From positions 1 through 44,083 of the IMG/VR virus record IMGVR_UViG_3300030838_000019: a stretch of DNA of 44,083 nucleotides. One strand, given 5' to 3'. How positions within the stretch are numbered: the stretch's first letter is position 1; each line of letters begins with the position of its first letter. The notes beneath the pieces were generated by a model. The model did not search any database. It was not told where the DNA came from and worked only from the letters and a program-made list of their open reading frames with translations. Shown here one piece after another: positions 1 through 8,331 of the stretch. The position numbers and the translations under genes were made by a program. This DNA is from a virus.

Positions 1-197
1 CAAACCGCAGATGCTCAAAGCCTTGTTTAACGGAACAACGGGCGAGACCTGCGGCGTAAGCCGCACGGGGCGACGAAATAGGGGAAGGCGCGATCTTATA
101 ATTAAATGTCGCGTCTTACCAATAGGGTGCTTGATTTATAGGGCTTTTGTCGTGTTTCAATATCTGGCTGGGCCAAAGGTGGGCCAAAAACACGAAA
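1..197. other. Left flank / probable attL neighbourhood
   Basis: No complete gene is visible. Bases 1-30 read in frame 1 as QTADAQSLV followed by a stop, which could be the 3' end of a host gene, but I do not recognise it. The integrase stop codon lies at 198, so the left attachment site is expected here. I found no convincing long direct repeat with the right end that would define the core, and no tRNA. Confidence 0.3.
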
Positions 198-1327
198 TTA
201 CAGCTTGTTCAGTTCGGTCCAGTCGGAGGTGGAGTTGATCCACTTCGCATAGGTCGAGAGCAACATTTGTACACTGTGACCCAGCTGGTTTGCAATAAAC
301 GCAGCGTTCATGTTGGCCATCAGGCACATCGTTGCATAGGTGTGACGGCAGTCGTATTGCCGGCGCCTACGAATACTCAGCCGTTCCAGCGCTGCGAGGA
401 AGTACTTCTTCGGCGTGCTGTCTGACCTGATCCACTCGCTGCTGGCGTCCGCCGGCGCAAAGACAAATTCCGCACCATCCGCTGCCAATGACCGCGCGAC
501 CTGAATGGCATTCAGCGCCCGATCATTGAGCAGCACATCCCTGACCGTTTTGGTTTTTATCCTTTCGAACAACTCCCCTTTCACGATCACCCGGCATACG
601 TGTGCCCTTCTTTTTTCCTCGTCGACCTCTGACCATTTGAGCGCCCGTATCTCGCCTGGCCGCATGCCAGTGAAAAACGAGAACTCAAAGTAAGCGGCGT
701 AGAGCCTGGTGGGTCCCTTCAAATGCTCGTACATGTCGGCGATGATCCGCTCGGCATCATCACGCTCGAACGGATCGACCTGCCGTTTGGCGATCTTTGC
801 CCTGGGAATCGACAGGCACGGGTTGCGCGAGATATGCCCATCCATCACTGCCGTGTGCAGAACACTCGACAGCTTGTCCGTGGCATTGCGGCGCACGCCC
901 GGCGACTCCCAGGCGATCGTGGAAACGACCTTGCGCAGATCCGCCGAGGTGATGTTGTCGATTCGCTTGCTGGCCAGCGCCGGCACCAGAACCTGTTGAG
1001 CACGCTTTTGTAGTTGTCACGCGTGCTGTCGACGATCTCCCGGCTGTCCAGCCAAATCTGGGCGAACTCGCCGAAGGTCGGCGTCTTGCGGTCGAGCAGG
1101 TAGTTGGAGTTCGGGAACATCTGGGCGTAGAGGTCGTCATTCATCGCGCCCAGCTTGATCAGTTCCTTTACACGAGCACAGAGACTGCCGGCCGCCGCGA
1201 GCCCCTTGGCGTTCGGCTTATAGGGAGTCGGCTCGCTTCGACGCTGACCGTTCCAAGTAAAACGGATCCGGACGCTTTCGCCGCGTGGCTCGACGCCATC
1301 AGGGAGGCCCATTGATTTTCTGCCCAT
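198..1327 (-). pseudogene. int: Tyrosine integrase, frameshifted
   Basis: Site-specific recombinase that would integrate and excise the prophage. The N-terminal part (start at 1327) has the arm-DNA-binding and core-binding regions and reads up to ...SVLNRFW. The catalytic part continues in another frame from ...VPALASKRIDN, with the first Arg in GMRPGEIRALKW, the RHTYAT box, LGHS, and the Tyr in YAKWI. The two frames join if one G is restored near position 986 (TGGTG for an expected TGGGTG), giving about 376 residues, normal for the family. It is the last gene of the leftward block, beside the presumed attL. Either the gene is dead or this is a one-base sequencing error in a G run. Confidence 0.85.
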
Positions 1328-1524
1328 GTGTTGTATCGCTCCAGGCTGTACATGATTCGTCCGTTCACCTTCCCCCAGACGCCGAGCGGGATGACGCCGG
1401 ACAGGCGCTTGTGTTCGAGGGCTTTGGAAGTGGTGCCGATCAGCTCGGCAAGGCGTGACTCCAGGACCTTGTCCACCAGCAGCGCGGCTGGGTCGTCGAG
1501 GATCTGCAGTGGTTTCGATGACAT
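1168..1524 (-). CDS. Excisionase-like DNA-binding protein
   Basis: A protein of 118 residues. The segment LAELIGTTSKALEHKRLSG followed by GVWGKVNGRIMYSLERYNTW resembles the small winged-helix excisionases of Pseudomonas phages, which bind arm sites and direct the integrase towards excision. The C-terminal third is low-complexity and basic, and overlaps the 5' end of the integrase gene by about 160 bases in another frame, an arrangement typical for xis/int pairs. The start at 1524 is preceded by a weak GAGA. The role is inferred from position and resemblance; the fold was not verified. Confidence 0.65.
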   Translation of the reverse strand: MSSKPLQILDDPAALLVDKVLESRLAELIGTTSKALEHKRLSGVIPLGVWGKVNGRIMYSLERYNTWAENQWASLMASSHAAKASGSVLLGTVSVEASRLPISRTPRGSRRPAVSVLV

Positions 1525-1560
1525 AGCTGTCTCAATGCCGCGCGTGGCGGCAGAAGGTGG

Positions 1561-1944
1561 TTATTCGGGTTTTGCGGGGAACCACTCGGTTTCGTATTCG
1601 AACTGAGTCACGCGCTCGATTTCGATGCTTGGCAGCTCTCGGCGGAAGGTCTCGGTGCCGCAGGGGTTTTTCACGTAGTTCGCTGCCTCGTCTATGAATT
1701 TCGCCTTGAAGATGCGCAGCAGGTGGTCGGCGGCCTTCTCGTACTGGTCTTCCTGGTAATTGGCTTCACACACGCCACCGCGGCATACCCGCCAGACGAT
1801 CCGCTTTGGCTGCGCCTCGGCAGCTTTGATCTTTTCGTCCATGGCATCACGGGCGAATCGGAGCTGGTCGAGTGTCAAGGTGGCCACCCAATCGGTGGTG
1901 CTGACGCTCTGGGTGTGGCCCATGTGGCACTTGATTTCAGGCAT
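1561..1944 (-). CDS. Hypothetical phage protein
   Basis: A protein of 127 residues starting MPEIKCHMGH at 1944, chosen over an upstream ATG at 1968 because AGGAC lies at the right distance. The N-terminal half looks helical (LTLDQLRFARDAMDEKIKAAEA), then comes VCRGGVCEANY with two cysteines and an acidic C-terminus. I do not recognise the family. It is in the same orientation as the excisionase and integrase and is probably cotranscribed with them. Confidence 0.6.
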   Translation of the reverse strand: MPEIKCHMGHTQSVSTTDWVATLTLDQLRFARDAMDEKIKAAEAQPKRIVWRVCRGGVCEANYQEDQYEKAADHLLRIFKAKFIDEAANYVKNPCGTETFRRELPSIEIERVTQFEYETEWFPAKPE

Positions 1945-2016
1945 GCGAAGTCCTCGCCCGCCGTTCACCGGTAGGCTGTTAAGTGAAAAATTTTTGGTTA
2001 GATCAATCCGTTATTG

Positions 2017-2035
2017 CGCCCCGCTATATGGGGCG
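2017..2035. promoter_or_regulatory. Inverted repeat between divergent genes
   Basis: CGCCCC-7-GGGGCG lies in the roughly 175-bp gap between the leftward gene starting at 1944 and the rightward gene at 2120. A perfect 6-bp dyad in a divergent intergenic region could be an operator. No T-tract follows, so a terminator is unlikely. Confidence 0.3.
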
Positions 2036-2119
2036 AAAGTAATTACATTTGTTTCATCTGATTGACGGGCAAAGGGCGTACAAGGGAGGGGGGAATCAAC
2101 CTCAATAAGCGAGAATAAA

Positions 2120-2449
2120 ATGCATCCACCCAAGCAGCGGCATAAAGTTTTCTGGGAATGGTCGGACTGCGAATTGCACAGCCGTTGTCAGGATGGTGTC
2201 GTAGTTGGCGTTCAGATTGACGTTCAGGTCCGAACATCTCGTGCGGGAAAAGTGCAGCTATTCATTGGGGGATATGACAGCGATGGTAGGATGGTTTTCG
2301 AGGAATACTACAAAGAGCGCCCAGAGCAAACGATGACTAGTGCGTTGGAATGGGGAGTCGCCCGCGCCGAGCGTTTAGCAGTGGAGCCATCAACGACGAC
2401 ATATAAAAATCACGAAACTGTCAGAGATATTAAATTGGGTGAAGCGTAG
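2120..2449 (+). CDS. Hypothetical small protein, opposite orientation
   Basis: A protein of 109 residues, MHPPKQRHKVFWEW at the start and IKLGEA at the end, with beta-rich patterning (VVVGVQIDVQVRT, KVQLFIGGYDSDGRMVFEEYY). It has no signal peptide or membrane segment, and I do not recognise the family. It runs opposite to its neighbours and its DNA is somewhat AT-richer, which suggests an acquired cargo gene. Upstream is an inverted repeat at 2017-2035 that may regulate it. Confidence 0.5.
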   Translation: MHPPKQRHKVFWEWSDCELHSRCQDGVVVGVQIDVQVRTSRAGKVQLFIGGYDSDGRMVFEEYYKERPEQTMTSALEWGVARAERLAVEPSTTTYKNHETVRDIKLGEA

Positions 2450-2496
2450 TTGTTGCAAAGTTTTAATGCGGCAATGTGGTGAGGCTGAACTAAGGT

Positions 2497-2625
2497 TTAT
2501 CGGTTCGCCTCGCCAGTTGCGTTACACAGCTCCCTTCCTGAGGTGACTGGTGAGGCGAACCATTTCCGCCGCGGCCCCTTGTAGCAGTACACGTAGGCGA
2601 ACCAGGCGAGGGCGAGTATCGGCAT
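2497..2625 (-). CDS. Tiny membrane protein, 42 residues
   Basis: Reads MPILALAWFAYVYCYKGPRR at the start and ends ATGEANR. The first 16 residues form a short hydrophobic aromatic helix followed by a basic stretch, as in single-pass membrane microproteins. Its ATG shares one base with the stop of the upstream gene (TGATG), a strong sign of translational coupling. Two segments of the gene form a 15-bp inverted repeat with one mismatch (2502-2516 with 2547-2561), so the transcript would fold. Function unknown. Confidence 0.5.
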   Translation of the reverse strand: MPILALAWFAYVYCYKGPRRKWFASPVTSGRELCNATGEANR

Positions 2626-3068
2626 CAGTAATCCCCCCAACCAAGTTCCTGTATGTACTCGCTGGGGATCACGGCGGTGTCCGGCGTCTCGGTTACGTCC
2701 ACAGACGGATCACCGAAGTAACCAATTGCGGCCTTTGCTCGTTCGAGCGAAAGCGTGGCGTGCCGGATCTGCCATTGCTTGCGCAGCTTGTACGAGTTCA
2801 GGGCCCGCTCTTTTTCCGGATAGGCGAAGCACCTCGATGCGAAGTACTGGTGCTTCAGCACGCGCTTACGCTGGCGTTTCAGCATGCTTGCGGTCCAGCT
2901 GTGCTGGTGACCTTTGACCAGCTCGCGATAATCCAACTCGCTCGCCAAGTACCAGCATTTATCGGTTTCAGCGTAAGCCACCCATTTTTGCAGCGTGACT
3001 GTCAGGCCTTCCGGTCCGATGGAATCGACGTATCGGAAATGGTCAGGGCCGGGAGTTGTGTTTTCCAT
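2625..3068 (-). CDS. Hypothetical phage protein
   Basis: A protein of 147 residues from the ATG at 3068 (MENTTPGPDHFRYVD). A TTG two codons upstream is possible, but an AGGACAGG motif favours the ATG. It is mostly soluble and rich in aromatic and basic residues (MLKRQRKRVLKHQYF). No catalytic motif is visible and the family is unknown. It lies downstream of the 3119-3481 gene and is coupled to the 42-residue ORF after it. Confidence 0.6.
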   Translation of the reverse strand: MENTTPGPDHFRYVDSIGPEGLTVTLQKWVAYAETDKCWYLASELDYRELVKGHQHSWTASMLKRQRKRVLKHQYFASRCFAYPEKERALNSYKLRKQWQIRHATLSLERAKAAIGYFGDPSVDVTETPDTAVIPSEYIQELGWGDY

Positions 3069-3118
3069 GGGCAATACCTGTCCTTTGCCGCTATAGCGGC
3101 TGACTTTGAAGGGGGGAG

Positions 3119-3481
3119 TTACTGCGATGTTTGGGTGATGGCGCGAACAGCTGCGTTGTATTCGATCGGATCGCCGTTCGGATAATTCTCGATGATTGCC
3201 CGCAGGCGTTCGCGCTCAGCGTCGGATGGTTTCGCGGTCAGTTCATCAATCCGCTGATCCGCTGCGTTCAGGCGCTGTTGCAGCTCTGCCTCGCGGGCTT
3301 GGGCACAGGCGATGAATTTCGAAAGCGTGCATGCGAAGTCGGCGGCCAATCGCTCTTTGATGTAGGTCGTGAAGTCGTGCCGCCTTAGCACTGTCACAAA
3401 CAGATTGGCGACGAATCCGCGTCCGCCTTCTGAGGTATTCAGGTCAAAGCTGGGCTCGACCGATTTGTTTTCTGTGGGCAT
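3119..3481 (-). CDS. Hypothetical coiled-coil phage protein
   Basis: A protein of 120 residues. After a soluble N-terminus it has a heptad-like region (ACAQAREAELQQRLNAADQR, then IDELTAKPSDAERERLR) that should form a coiled coil. The C-terminal IIENYPNGDPIEYNAAVRAI is a common ending in small phage proteins of this neighbourhood. It is the first gene of a three-gene leftward group (3481 to 2497). No enzymatic motif is seen. Confidence 0.6.
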   Translation of the reverse strand: MPTENKSVEPSFDLNTSEGGRGFVANLFVTVLRRHDFTTYIKERLAADFACTLSKFIACAQAREAELQQRLNAADQRIDELTAKPSDAERERLRAIIENYPNGDPIEYNAAVRAITQTSQ

Positions 3482-3541
3482 GGGGGGAGCCTTGGCCGAT
3501 GTTCGGCTACAGTAGGTAAGTCATCGAAATGGAGATCGGAC

Positions 3542-3829
3542 ATGCAATGCTTAATTTGCCAGGCTGCTTCTAAAATTGTTCACATGGCAGGGTGCTGGTC
3601 CGAGGTCAAATGCTCGGCCGGATGTGGACACTTTAGGGTCTCAGCGAACCTTGTTGAGAAGATGAAATTCAAGAACGAATTCTTTGACGTTGAACGAGCA
3701 AGGCAATGGCTCGGGATGGCTCGGAACGAGGGGCCAATGCCGTTGATATCGACCTTCGATTACAATGTTTCTTTGTTGCATCGTGCCGCTAAAGAGCGCT
3801 CTGACAGCTTGCCCAGTCGCTCTAGGTAA
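3542..3829 (+). CDS. Zinc-ribbon protein, paralogue 1
   Basis: A protein of 95 residues. It begins MQCLICQ (CxxC) and has a second cluster CSAGCGHFRVS, together resembling a four-cysteine zinc ribbon. It then has FFDVERARQWLGMAR and PLISTFDYN. The same order of elements (CxxC, C-x2/3-C-GH-[FY]-R-[VI]-S, FDVE-x3-QWL, P-L-I) recurs in the gene at 3944, so the two are diverged paralogues. GGAGA precedes the ATG. It lies on the strand opposite to the surrounding early genes. Function unknown; zinc binding is inferred from the cysteine spacing. Confidence 0.65.
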   Translation: MQCLICQAASKIVHMAGCWSEVKCSAGCGHFRVSANLVEKMKFKNEFFDVERARQWLGMARNEGPMPLISTFDYNVSLLHRAAKERSDSLPSRSR

Positions 3830-3943
3830 TCGATGGCGTTGGAATAAATGGACTTCTGACTTCGATCCGCCTGGTCATGCCCGGGCGGTGGAGGGAAGTG
3901 AGGGATCAGCTACAGTTGAGCAACCAACAACAAGGAGGTCGCC

Positions 3944-4180
3944 ATGAGCTGCTACATCTGCGGTAAAGACGTTGAGCTTATTCAAACTCCCGATAGCAAG
4001 GAGTGCCCTTGCCCGGATTGCGGTCACTATCGGATTTCCGGTACAGCGATAAAGCTTTACGAAGACAACAGTTGGAAATTTGACGTCGAGCTGACACGTC
4101 AATGGCTTGCCTCGCAGCAAGGAAGCGGAAAAATTCCATTGATTGATTCTGATAGGGCCAAGTTGTTGATCGGACGTTAG
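3944..4180 (+). CDS. Zinc-ribbon protein, paralogue 2
   Basis: A protein of 78 residues with a very strong ribosome-binding site (AAGGAGGTCGCC before the ATG). MSCYICGKD supplies the first CxxC, CPCPDCGHYRIS the second, and FDVELTRQWLASQQGSGKIP matches the core of the neighbour at 3542. Its stop codon overlaps the stop of the convergent cytosine methyltransferase by three bases. The family is common in Pseudomonas as far as I recall, but I know no function. A nucleic-acid or protein interaction role would fit a zinc ribbon. Confidence 0.7.
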   Translation: MSCYICGKDVELIQTPDSKECPCPDCGHYRISGTAIKLYEDNSWKFDVELTRQWLASQQGSGKIPLIDSDRAKLLIGR

Positions 4181-6234
4181 GCGGCAACTGCTTCGCGTTC
4201 TGCCATGCGCCATGGGTCGTTGGCCCGTGCCAGTGCAGCCATCGGCGGAGGGCTGACGCTGTTCCCGCACATGTGGACCTGCTGAGTTTTGGTGAACGAC
4301 TTGCCGTCGGCGCCATGGCTGATGATGTAGTCGGCGGGGAAGCCCTGAGCCTTGTACAGCTCGGCCGGTTGCAGCATCCGCAGGCAGATGTCGACGATCA
4401 CGTACGGCGTGCCCTTGATGGTCACGGTAACCAGCGCCAGGCGATCCTTGGTGGTGATTGTTGGAGTTGGCTCGCCGGCGCCGCTCACGTTCTCGGTGCC
4501 ATAGTAGCTGATCAGGAATGCCGCGACCCGCAGCGCACCGGCTTCAACCTCCGGCGAAAGCTGAAACTCGACCAACGAGCTTTTGCCACCGCCGCCCGCC
4601 GTAATGGTTGGTGTTGGCTCATTCACGGCCTGGCCAACGCTGGCGCCGAACTGCCGCTCCATGAACGCAGTGACCAGCCCATGGTGAGTTCCGCCGGCGC
4701 TGATGGTGTGCAGGGGATCTGCTGCGTCCCGCGCATCGCAGTTGCCGCGCAGATGCACCAGGTTGGCCGTAACCAACTGCTGCTGGCTGCCGGTGTTTGT
4801 CACCGTTGTCATTGGGTCTTCGATGCTCTTGGCATCGGTGGCGTTGAAACCGCCATTCATCTGGGCCATGAACACCGTCGAGATGCCCATTGCGTGGGCG
4901 CCCCCAGCCGGACTCTGGTAGTTACCACCGCTGGTGATGGTCGGCAGCGGCTCGTTGAGTGCCTTGCCTTCATCAGCAAACCGGAACTTCACCAGGTGCG
5001 CAGCGGCAACCGCGTACTTTCCACCAGATGCCATTATGGTACCGAGCGGTTCATGCTGGTCGGCTGTACGCGGTGCGGACTCGGGCTTGTCTCCGTTGCC
5101 CAATTGCACAAGCGCGGCCGCAGATAGCGTCAACTCTCCGCGGTTGGCACAGGTTATTGTTGGCATCGGCTCGCCCGGATCGTTGATGCGATCGCTACCC
5201 TGGTGCGTGGCTGGCGCGATGATCGGGTTGGCCATGGCAAATGATCCACCGCGCGGCCAGGAGGTGACGGTGCGTAGCGGGTCATGTGCTGACTGGACGC
5301 TCTCACCAGACCAGTTCGCGATAGGTACGATAAACGGGTCAGCGGCATCAATGACGAACTTCTTCATACCCTTGGCGATCCTGCGCAGGGTGGCCGGTGC
5401 CAGTGGCTTTGGCCGGTCGAAAATGCTTTTGCTCGGGATGGTCCAGTCGATGCACTCTGCGGCCGTGCGCCACTTTTGCTGACCCTTTCCCGGGTGCTTG
5501 GCGTGGGTCGGCGCCGGCCAGGTAATTCGCTCGCCGTCGCAGCGGGCGATCATAAACAGGCGTTCCCGACTGGTCGGCGCGCCGAAGTCGCAGGCCTTGA
5601 TCACGCGCCATTCAACGACGTATCCCAGGTGTTGCAGCTCGGCGACAAAGGTTGCCCAGGTCTGACCGCGCCGCTTCGGATCAGGGACCAAGAACTGCTG
5701 GTGGACCGGGACGACCTCGCCCGGCTCGGCAATAGCGCCGCCCAGCTTCATTACTCGGCCGGTCACCTTGCAGCGCTTGGCGATCAACGGCCCCCACTGG
5801 AGGATCTGCTTCACGTTCTCCAGGCTGATGACGCGGGGTTTCTTCTTGCCGGCCCACTTCAGGCCGATCCACGACAGGTTGCGAATCTCACGCTTGCGTG
5901 GCTGGCCGCCGGCGGCCTGGCTGTGATGCGTGCAGTCCGGCGACATGTGGAACCAGCCCACGGCCTTGCCGCCGCACTCGGTGTCGGGATCACCCTCGAA
6001 CACGTCAGTGGTGTAGTGCACGGCGCCTGGGTGGTTGACGGTATGCATGCTGATCGCTTGAGGGCTGTGGTTCTTCGCGACGTTCACCGCGCGACCCAGG
6101 CCCATTTCCAGTCCGGTACCGGCGCCGCCACCCCCACAGAAGAAGTCGACAACGATCTCATCGTCCTGAGTGCTGAAGCCGAGTCCGTATTGAGTTTTGA
6201 AATCGAAGGGGTGTTTCTTCTGTTGTGCGGACAT
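4177..6234 (-). CDS. Phage DNA cytosine-C5 methyltransferase
   Basis: A protein of 685 residues that would methylate cytosine C5 in phage and host DNA, probably to protect the phage from restriction. Motif I is VVDFFCGGGGAGTG (residues 28-41). The catalytic motif IV reads SPDC with the nucleophile Cys101, a PD-C variant of the usual PPC. ENV is at 139-141, TSRERLFMIA (motif VIII) at 221-230, LQPAELYKAQGFP (IX) near 621 and GNSVSPP (X) near 657. The target-recognition region between VIII and IX is unusually long (about 390 residues) and holds eight degenerate copies of [DE]-P-x-x-T-[IV]-[TSM]. It stands alone, between zinc-ribbon genes and a short opposite ORF. Confidence 0.9.
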   Translation of the reverse strand: MSAQQKKHPFDFKTQYGLGFSTQDDEIVVDFFCGGGGAGTGLEMGLGRAVNVAKNHSPQAISMHTVNHPGAVHYTTDVFEGDPDTECGGKAVGWFHMSPDCTHHSQAAGGQPRKREIRNLSWIGLKWAGKKKPRVISLENVKQILQWGPLIAKRCKVTGRVMKLGGAIAEPGEVVPVHQQFLVPDPKRRGQTWATFVAELQHLGYVVEWRVIKACDFGAPTSRERLFMIARCDGERITWPAPTHAKHPGKGQQKWRTAAECIDWTIPSKSIFDRPKPLAPATLRRIAKGMKKFVIDAADPFIVPIANWSGESVQSAHDPLRTVTSWPRGGSFAMANPIIAPATHQGSDRINDPGEPMPTITCANRGELTLSAAALVQLGNGDKPESAPRTADQHEPLGTIMASGGKYAVAAAHLVKFRFADEGKALNEPLPTITSGGNYQSPAGGAHAMGISTVFMAQMNGGFNATDAKSIEDPMTTVTNTGSQQQLVTANLVHLRGNCDARDAADPLHTISAGGTHHGLVTAFMERQFGASVGQAVNEPTPTITAGGGGKSSLVEFQLSPEVEAGALRVAAFLISYYGTENVSGAGEPTPTITTKDRLALVTVTIKGTPYVIVDICLRMLQPAELYKAQGFPADYIISHGADGKSFTKTQQVHMCGNSVSPPPMAALARANDPWRMAEREAVAA

Positions 6235-6312
6235 AGGGGATCCTCGCCGGCTGGCGTGATTCGTTGAAGTGGGGTATTTATTTATGTCGACTCAGCCTGG
6301 CAGGAGGCCTAC

Positions 6313-6498
6313 ATGAGACTGCAAAGCGATATCGATGCGCTCGCGGCAATCGAGGAAGACGCTCAAATGATGCTCAAGCGAATAGGGATCCCAGACGACA
6401 AGCAGAAGCTGGAAGTCGTCATTTGCTTGCGGCAGATCATTGAGCTGGCCAACTACAGGAAGGCGATTGACCGATTCACTGAGCCTTCAGCACGGTAG
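6313..6498 (+). CDS. Hypothetical 61-residue protein
   Basis: Short, helical, charged protein (MRLQSDIDALAAIEEDAQMM, ending FTEPSAR) with AGGAGG six bases before the ATG, which supports real translation. It has one cysteine and no membrane segment. It is divergent from the methyltransferase starting at 6234 and convergent with the DUF2303 gene ending at 6527. Function unknown. Confidence 0.55.
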   Translation: MRLQSDIDALAAIEEDAQMMLKRIGIPDDKQKLEVVICLRQIIELANYRKAIDRFTEPSAR

Positions 6499-6526
6499 GT
6501 AAGGCCGGTTTCCCGGCCTGTGGCAG

Positions 6527-7342
6527 TTACTTCGGATCGAAAGCGCCCAGCGACAAAGTTGCGGCTTCACCGATATTGCGCTGGAGCACGGTCTTGAATT
6601 CCTGCGCAATGTCCTCTCGCTGAACTTCTTCCCCAACCCAGCGCAGTTTCAGCACAGGTTGTGCACCGCTGGTGATCACCGACACGCGTAGCATGATCTG
6701 CTGTTCGGTCAGGCCTTCGTATGGGATCACGTTGAAAAGCAGAGTGGCTGGCAACGTTTCTTTACTGCGCGCCTCGATCTGGTCGAGTGTGCTTCTGCTG
6801 GCGCTGGTCTCGCCGACAGTGTGGTCCGACTCGGATGCAGCCTTAATGGTGATGGTCCGCACCGCCGCGATGGCCTTGGCGATAGTCATCGATTGCCCGT
6901 TTTCATCAGCGGCTGACAGGAACTGGTTCCAGTCTTCGATCCAGTCGCTCAGATCTTTCTGGGACATGGCACGTCCGCCGATTGCCTGAGCTGCCTTGTA
7001 GCCGGCGGAGGCCTTCAAACGCAGCACCGCACGATCATCGGCGTGGCCTGGCAATGCGTCAGTGCCAAGGTTGAAGAGCAGCGTGCAGGTCATTTCGTCT
7101 TGATCGATGAAGCCCTTTGCGTTCGCTACAGCACGATCCGAAACGTAAGTGCTGAAGTCGGCCAGCGAGTGAGTGGAGTAGATCCCACGGAAACGGCTGC
7201 GCCCGGCCTGCCATTTTTCGAGAGTGACCACCTGGCAGCCTTCGGGCAGCACGATGGTTGGTGTTTGAGTGGCCAGCGCGTTGCCGCTCGCTTCAAGCGC
7301 GGTGTCGGTGATGAGCTGGATCGCTTCTTTGGTCAGAGACAT
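6527..7342 (-). CDS. YfdQ/DUF2303 family protein
   Basis: A protein of 271 residues. The N-terminus MSLTKEAIQLITDTALEAS, the central region with FIDQDEMTCTLLFNLG and GHADDRAVLRLKASAGYKA, and the C-terminal half with NVIPYEGLTEQQIMLRVSVI resemble the YfdQ/DUF2303 family found in early regions of many Proteobacterial prophages. The biochemical role of the family is not known to me. It is followed on the same strand by the gene at 7369, upstream in transcription by 26 bases, so the two form a unit. Confidence 0.75.
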   Translation of the reverse strand: MSLTKEAIQLITDTALEASGNALATQTPTIVLPEGCQVVTLEKWQAGRSRFRGIYSTHSLADFSTYVSDRAVANAKGFIDQDEMTCTLLFNLGTDALPGHADDRAVLRLKASAGYKAAQAIGGRAMSQKDLSDWIEDWNQFLSAADENGQSMTIAKAIAAVRTITIKAASESDHTVGETSASRSTLDQIEARSKETLPATLLFNVIPYEGLTEQQIMLRVSVITSGAQPVLKLRWVGEEVQREDIAQEFKTVLQRNIGEAATLSLGAFDPK

Positions 7343-7368
7343 TAGTCAGTTCCTTGATGGTCGGGCGG

Positions 7369-7716
7369 TTAGGTGCGGGGAGTGATTGGGGCTTGTTCGC
7401 GGCTGAAAAGCTGGTCGTGCTTCTCGGCGAAGAGGGTGATCTTTCCGCCGGAGCCGACATGCATCGGCGTAGCCAGGCTGGTGTTCTCGCTGCGAGTACC
7501 GCGCTTGGTCGGCACCTTGTAGTCCAGCTTGTGCTTGATCTTCACCTGGCTGGACTCGCCGATCTGGCTGAAGTCCAAGGTGATCACCAGCTTGCCGGCC
7601 TTGCCGTGGTCAACCACCCCCGAAGCAACTTCGGAAAGGGCATGGCCGATTTGGCTGGCGAATGCGCCGCCGTTTAGCTCTTCGATGAACTCTGCGGTAT
7701 CGGTAGGGGTGGACAT
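7369..7716 (-). CDS. Hypothetical phage early protein
   Basis: A protein of 115 residues starting MSTPTDTAEFIEELNGG at 7716 behind GGAGAAA. The middle segment (GKLVITLDFSQIGESSQVKI, then KHKLDYKVPTKRGT) looks like a beta sandwich strand pair, and the C-terminus reads KITLFAEKHDQLFSRE. This pattern recurs next to DUF2303 genes in Pseudomonas prophages, but I know no function. It is cotranscribed with the DUF2303 gene just downstream. Confidence 0.65.
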   Translation of the reverse strand: MSTPTDTAEFIEELNGGAFASQIGHALSEVASGVVDHGKAGKLVITLDFSQIGESSQVKIKHKLDYKVPTKRGTRSENTSLATPMHVGSGGKITLFAEKHDQLFSREQAPITPRT

Positions 7717-7807
7717 GGCTGTTTCTCCGGTATGGCCAATAGGCCGCTGGGTGGAAGATTGAATTGGGATTGGCGAAGGCGCTGGTGCACCTGGTTGTTG
7801 ATTCGCC

Positions 7808-8170
7808 TCAATGCCCAGCACCGAAGTAAGCGAACACAACCAGTAAAGCGGCGGCACCGATGGTCCAGCGGAACATGCTTCGCCCGAAACTTCCGGCGGA
7901 CACTCGGACGTCTTCGAAGAAGTCCGCGTTCTTTTCGAGTTGCTTTGCGTAATCGCAAGCCATGCTATGGCCGTCACGGGCGCCGCGGGAAAGCCCGGTA
8001 CCGCGCTCGATAACGTCGAACTTGTTCTTGCCCAGCGGAACGACATTGAAGCGTGGTGGACGCGCTGGCTCTTCGCGTCCGATCATTTGGAACATCTCCG
8101 AGGTGGACATCGAGACGCGTTCCCGCAACACCTGCAGGACCGCTTGTTTTTGGCGAATGGTCTGGTTCAT
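7808..8170 (-). CDS. Hypothetical protein with C-terminal membrane anchor
   Basis: A protein of 120 residues. The N-terminal 35 residues (QKQAVLQVLRERVSMSTSEM, FQMIGRE) look like a small helical or winged-helix domain of the kind used in DNA-modification or regulatory proteins. The C-terminus FRWTIGAAALLVVFAYFGA is a single hydrophobic helix ending in GH, suggesting tail anchoring to the inner membrane. It lies in the leftward early block and is preceded by a structured leader (8262-8498). Function unknown. Confidence 0.6.
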   Translation of the reverse strand: MNQTIRQKQAVLQVLRERVSMSTSEMFQMIGREEPARPPRFNVVPLGKNKFDVIERGTGLSRGARDGHSMACDYAKQLEKNADFFEDVRVSAGSFGRSMFRWTIGAAALLVVFAYFGAGH

Positions 8171-8261
8171 GACGATTTCCTTATGGTGGGGTTGCGTGTA
8201 TTCGTCAGCACTCGGGCCGTTGGGCGCAGGGGAGAGTGCTGACGGATAAAGGCAGGCAAAA

Positions 8262-8289
8262 GAAAGGCCCGTGGACGTTCGGGCCTTTC
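8262..8289 (-). terminator. Terminator-like hairpin in early leader
   Basis: AAAGGCCCG-8-CGGGCCTTT forms a 9-bp perfect stem (8263-8288). On the minus strand it is followed by CTTTTG, so it could stop leftward transcription between the tiny ORF ending at 8332 and the gene starting at 8170. It could be bypassed by antitermination from the leftward promoter. Confidence 0.55.
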
Positions 8290-8331
8290 ACAGATGCAGT
8301 GATGTTCGGGTTATGGTCTATTTCATGATGG

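Noticed and set aside
4273-6267. Several long rightward frames inside the cytosine methyltransferase
   Set aside because: Antisense shadows of a high-GC gene; no motifs.
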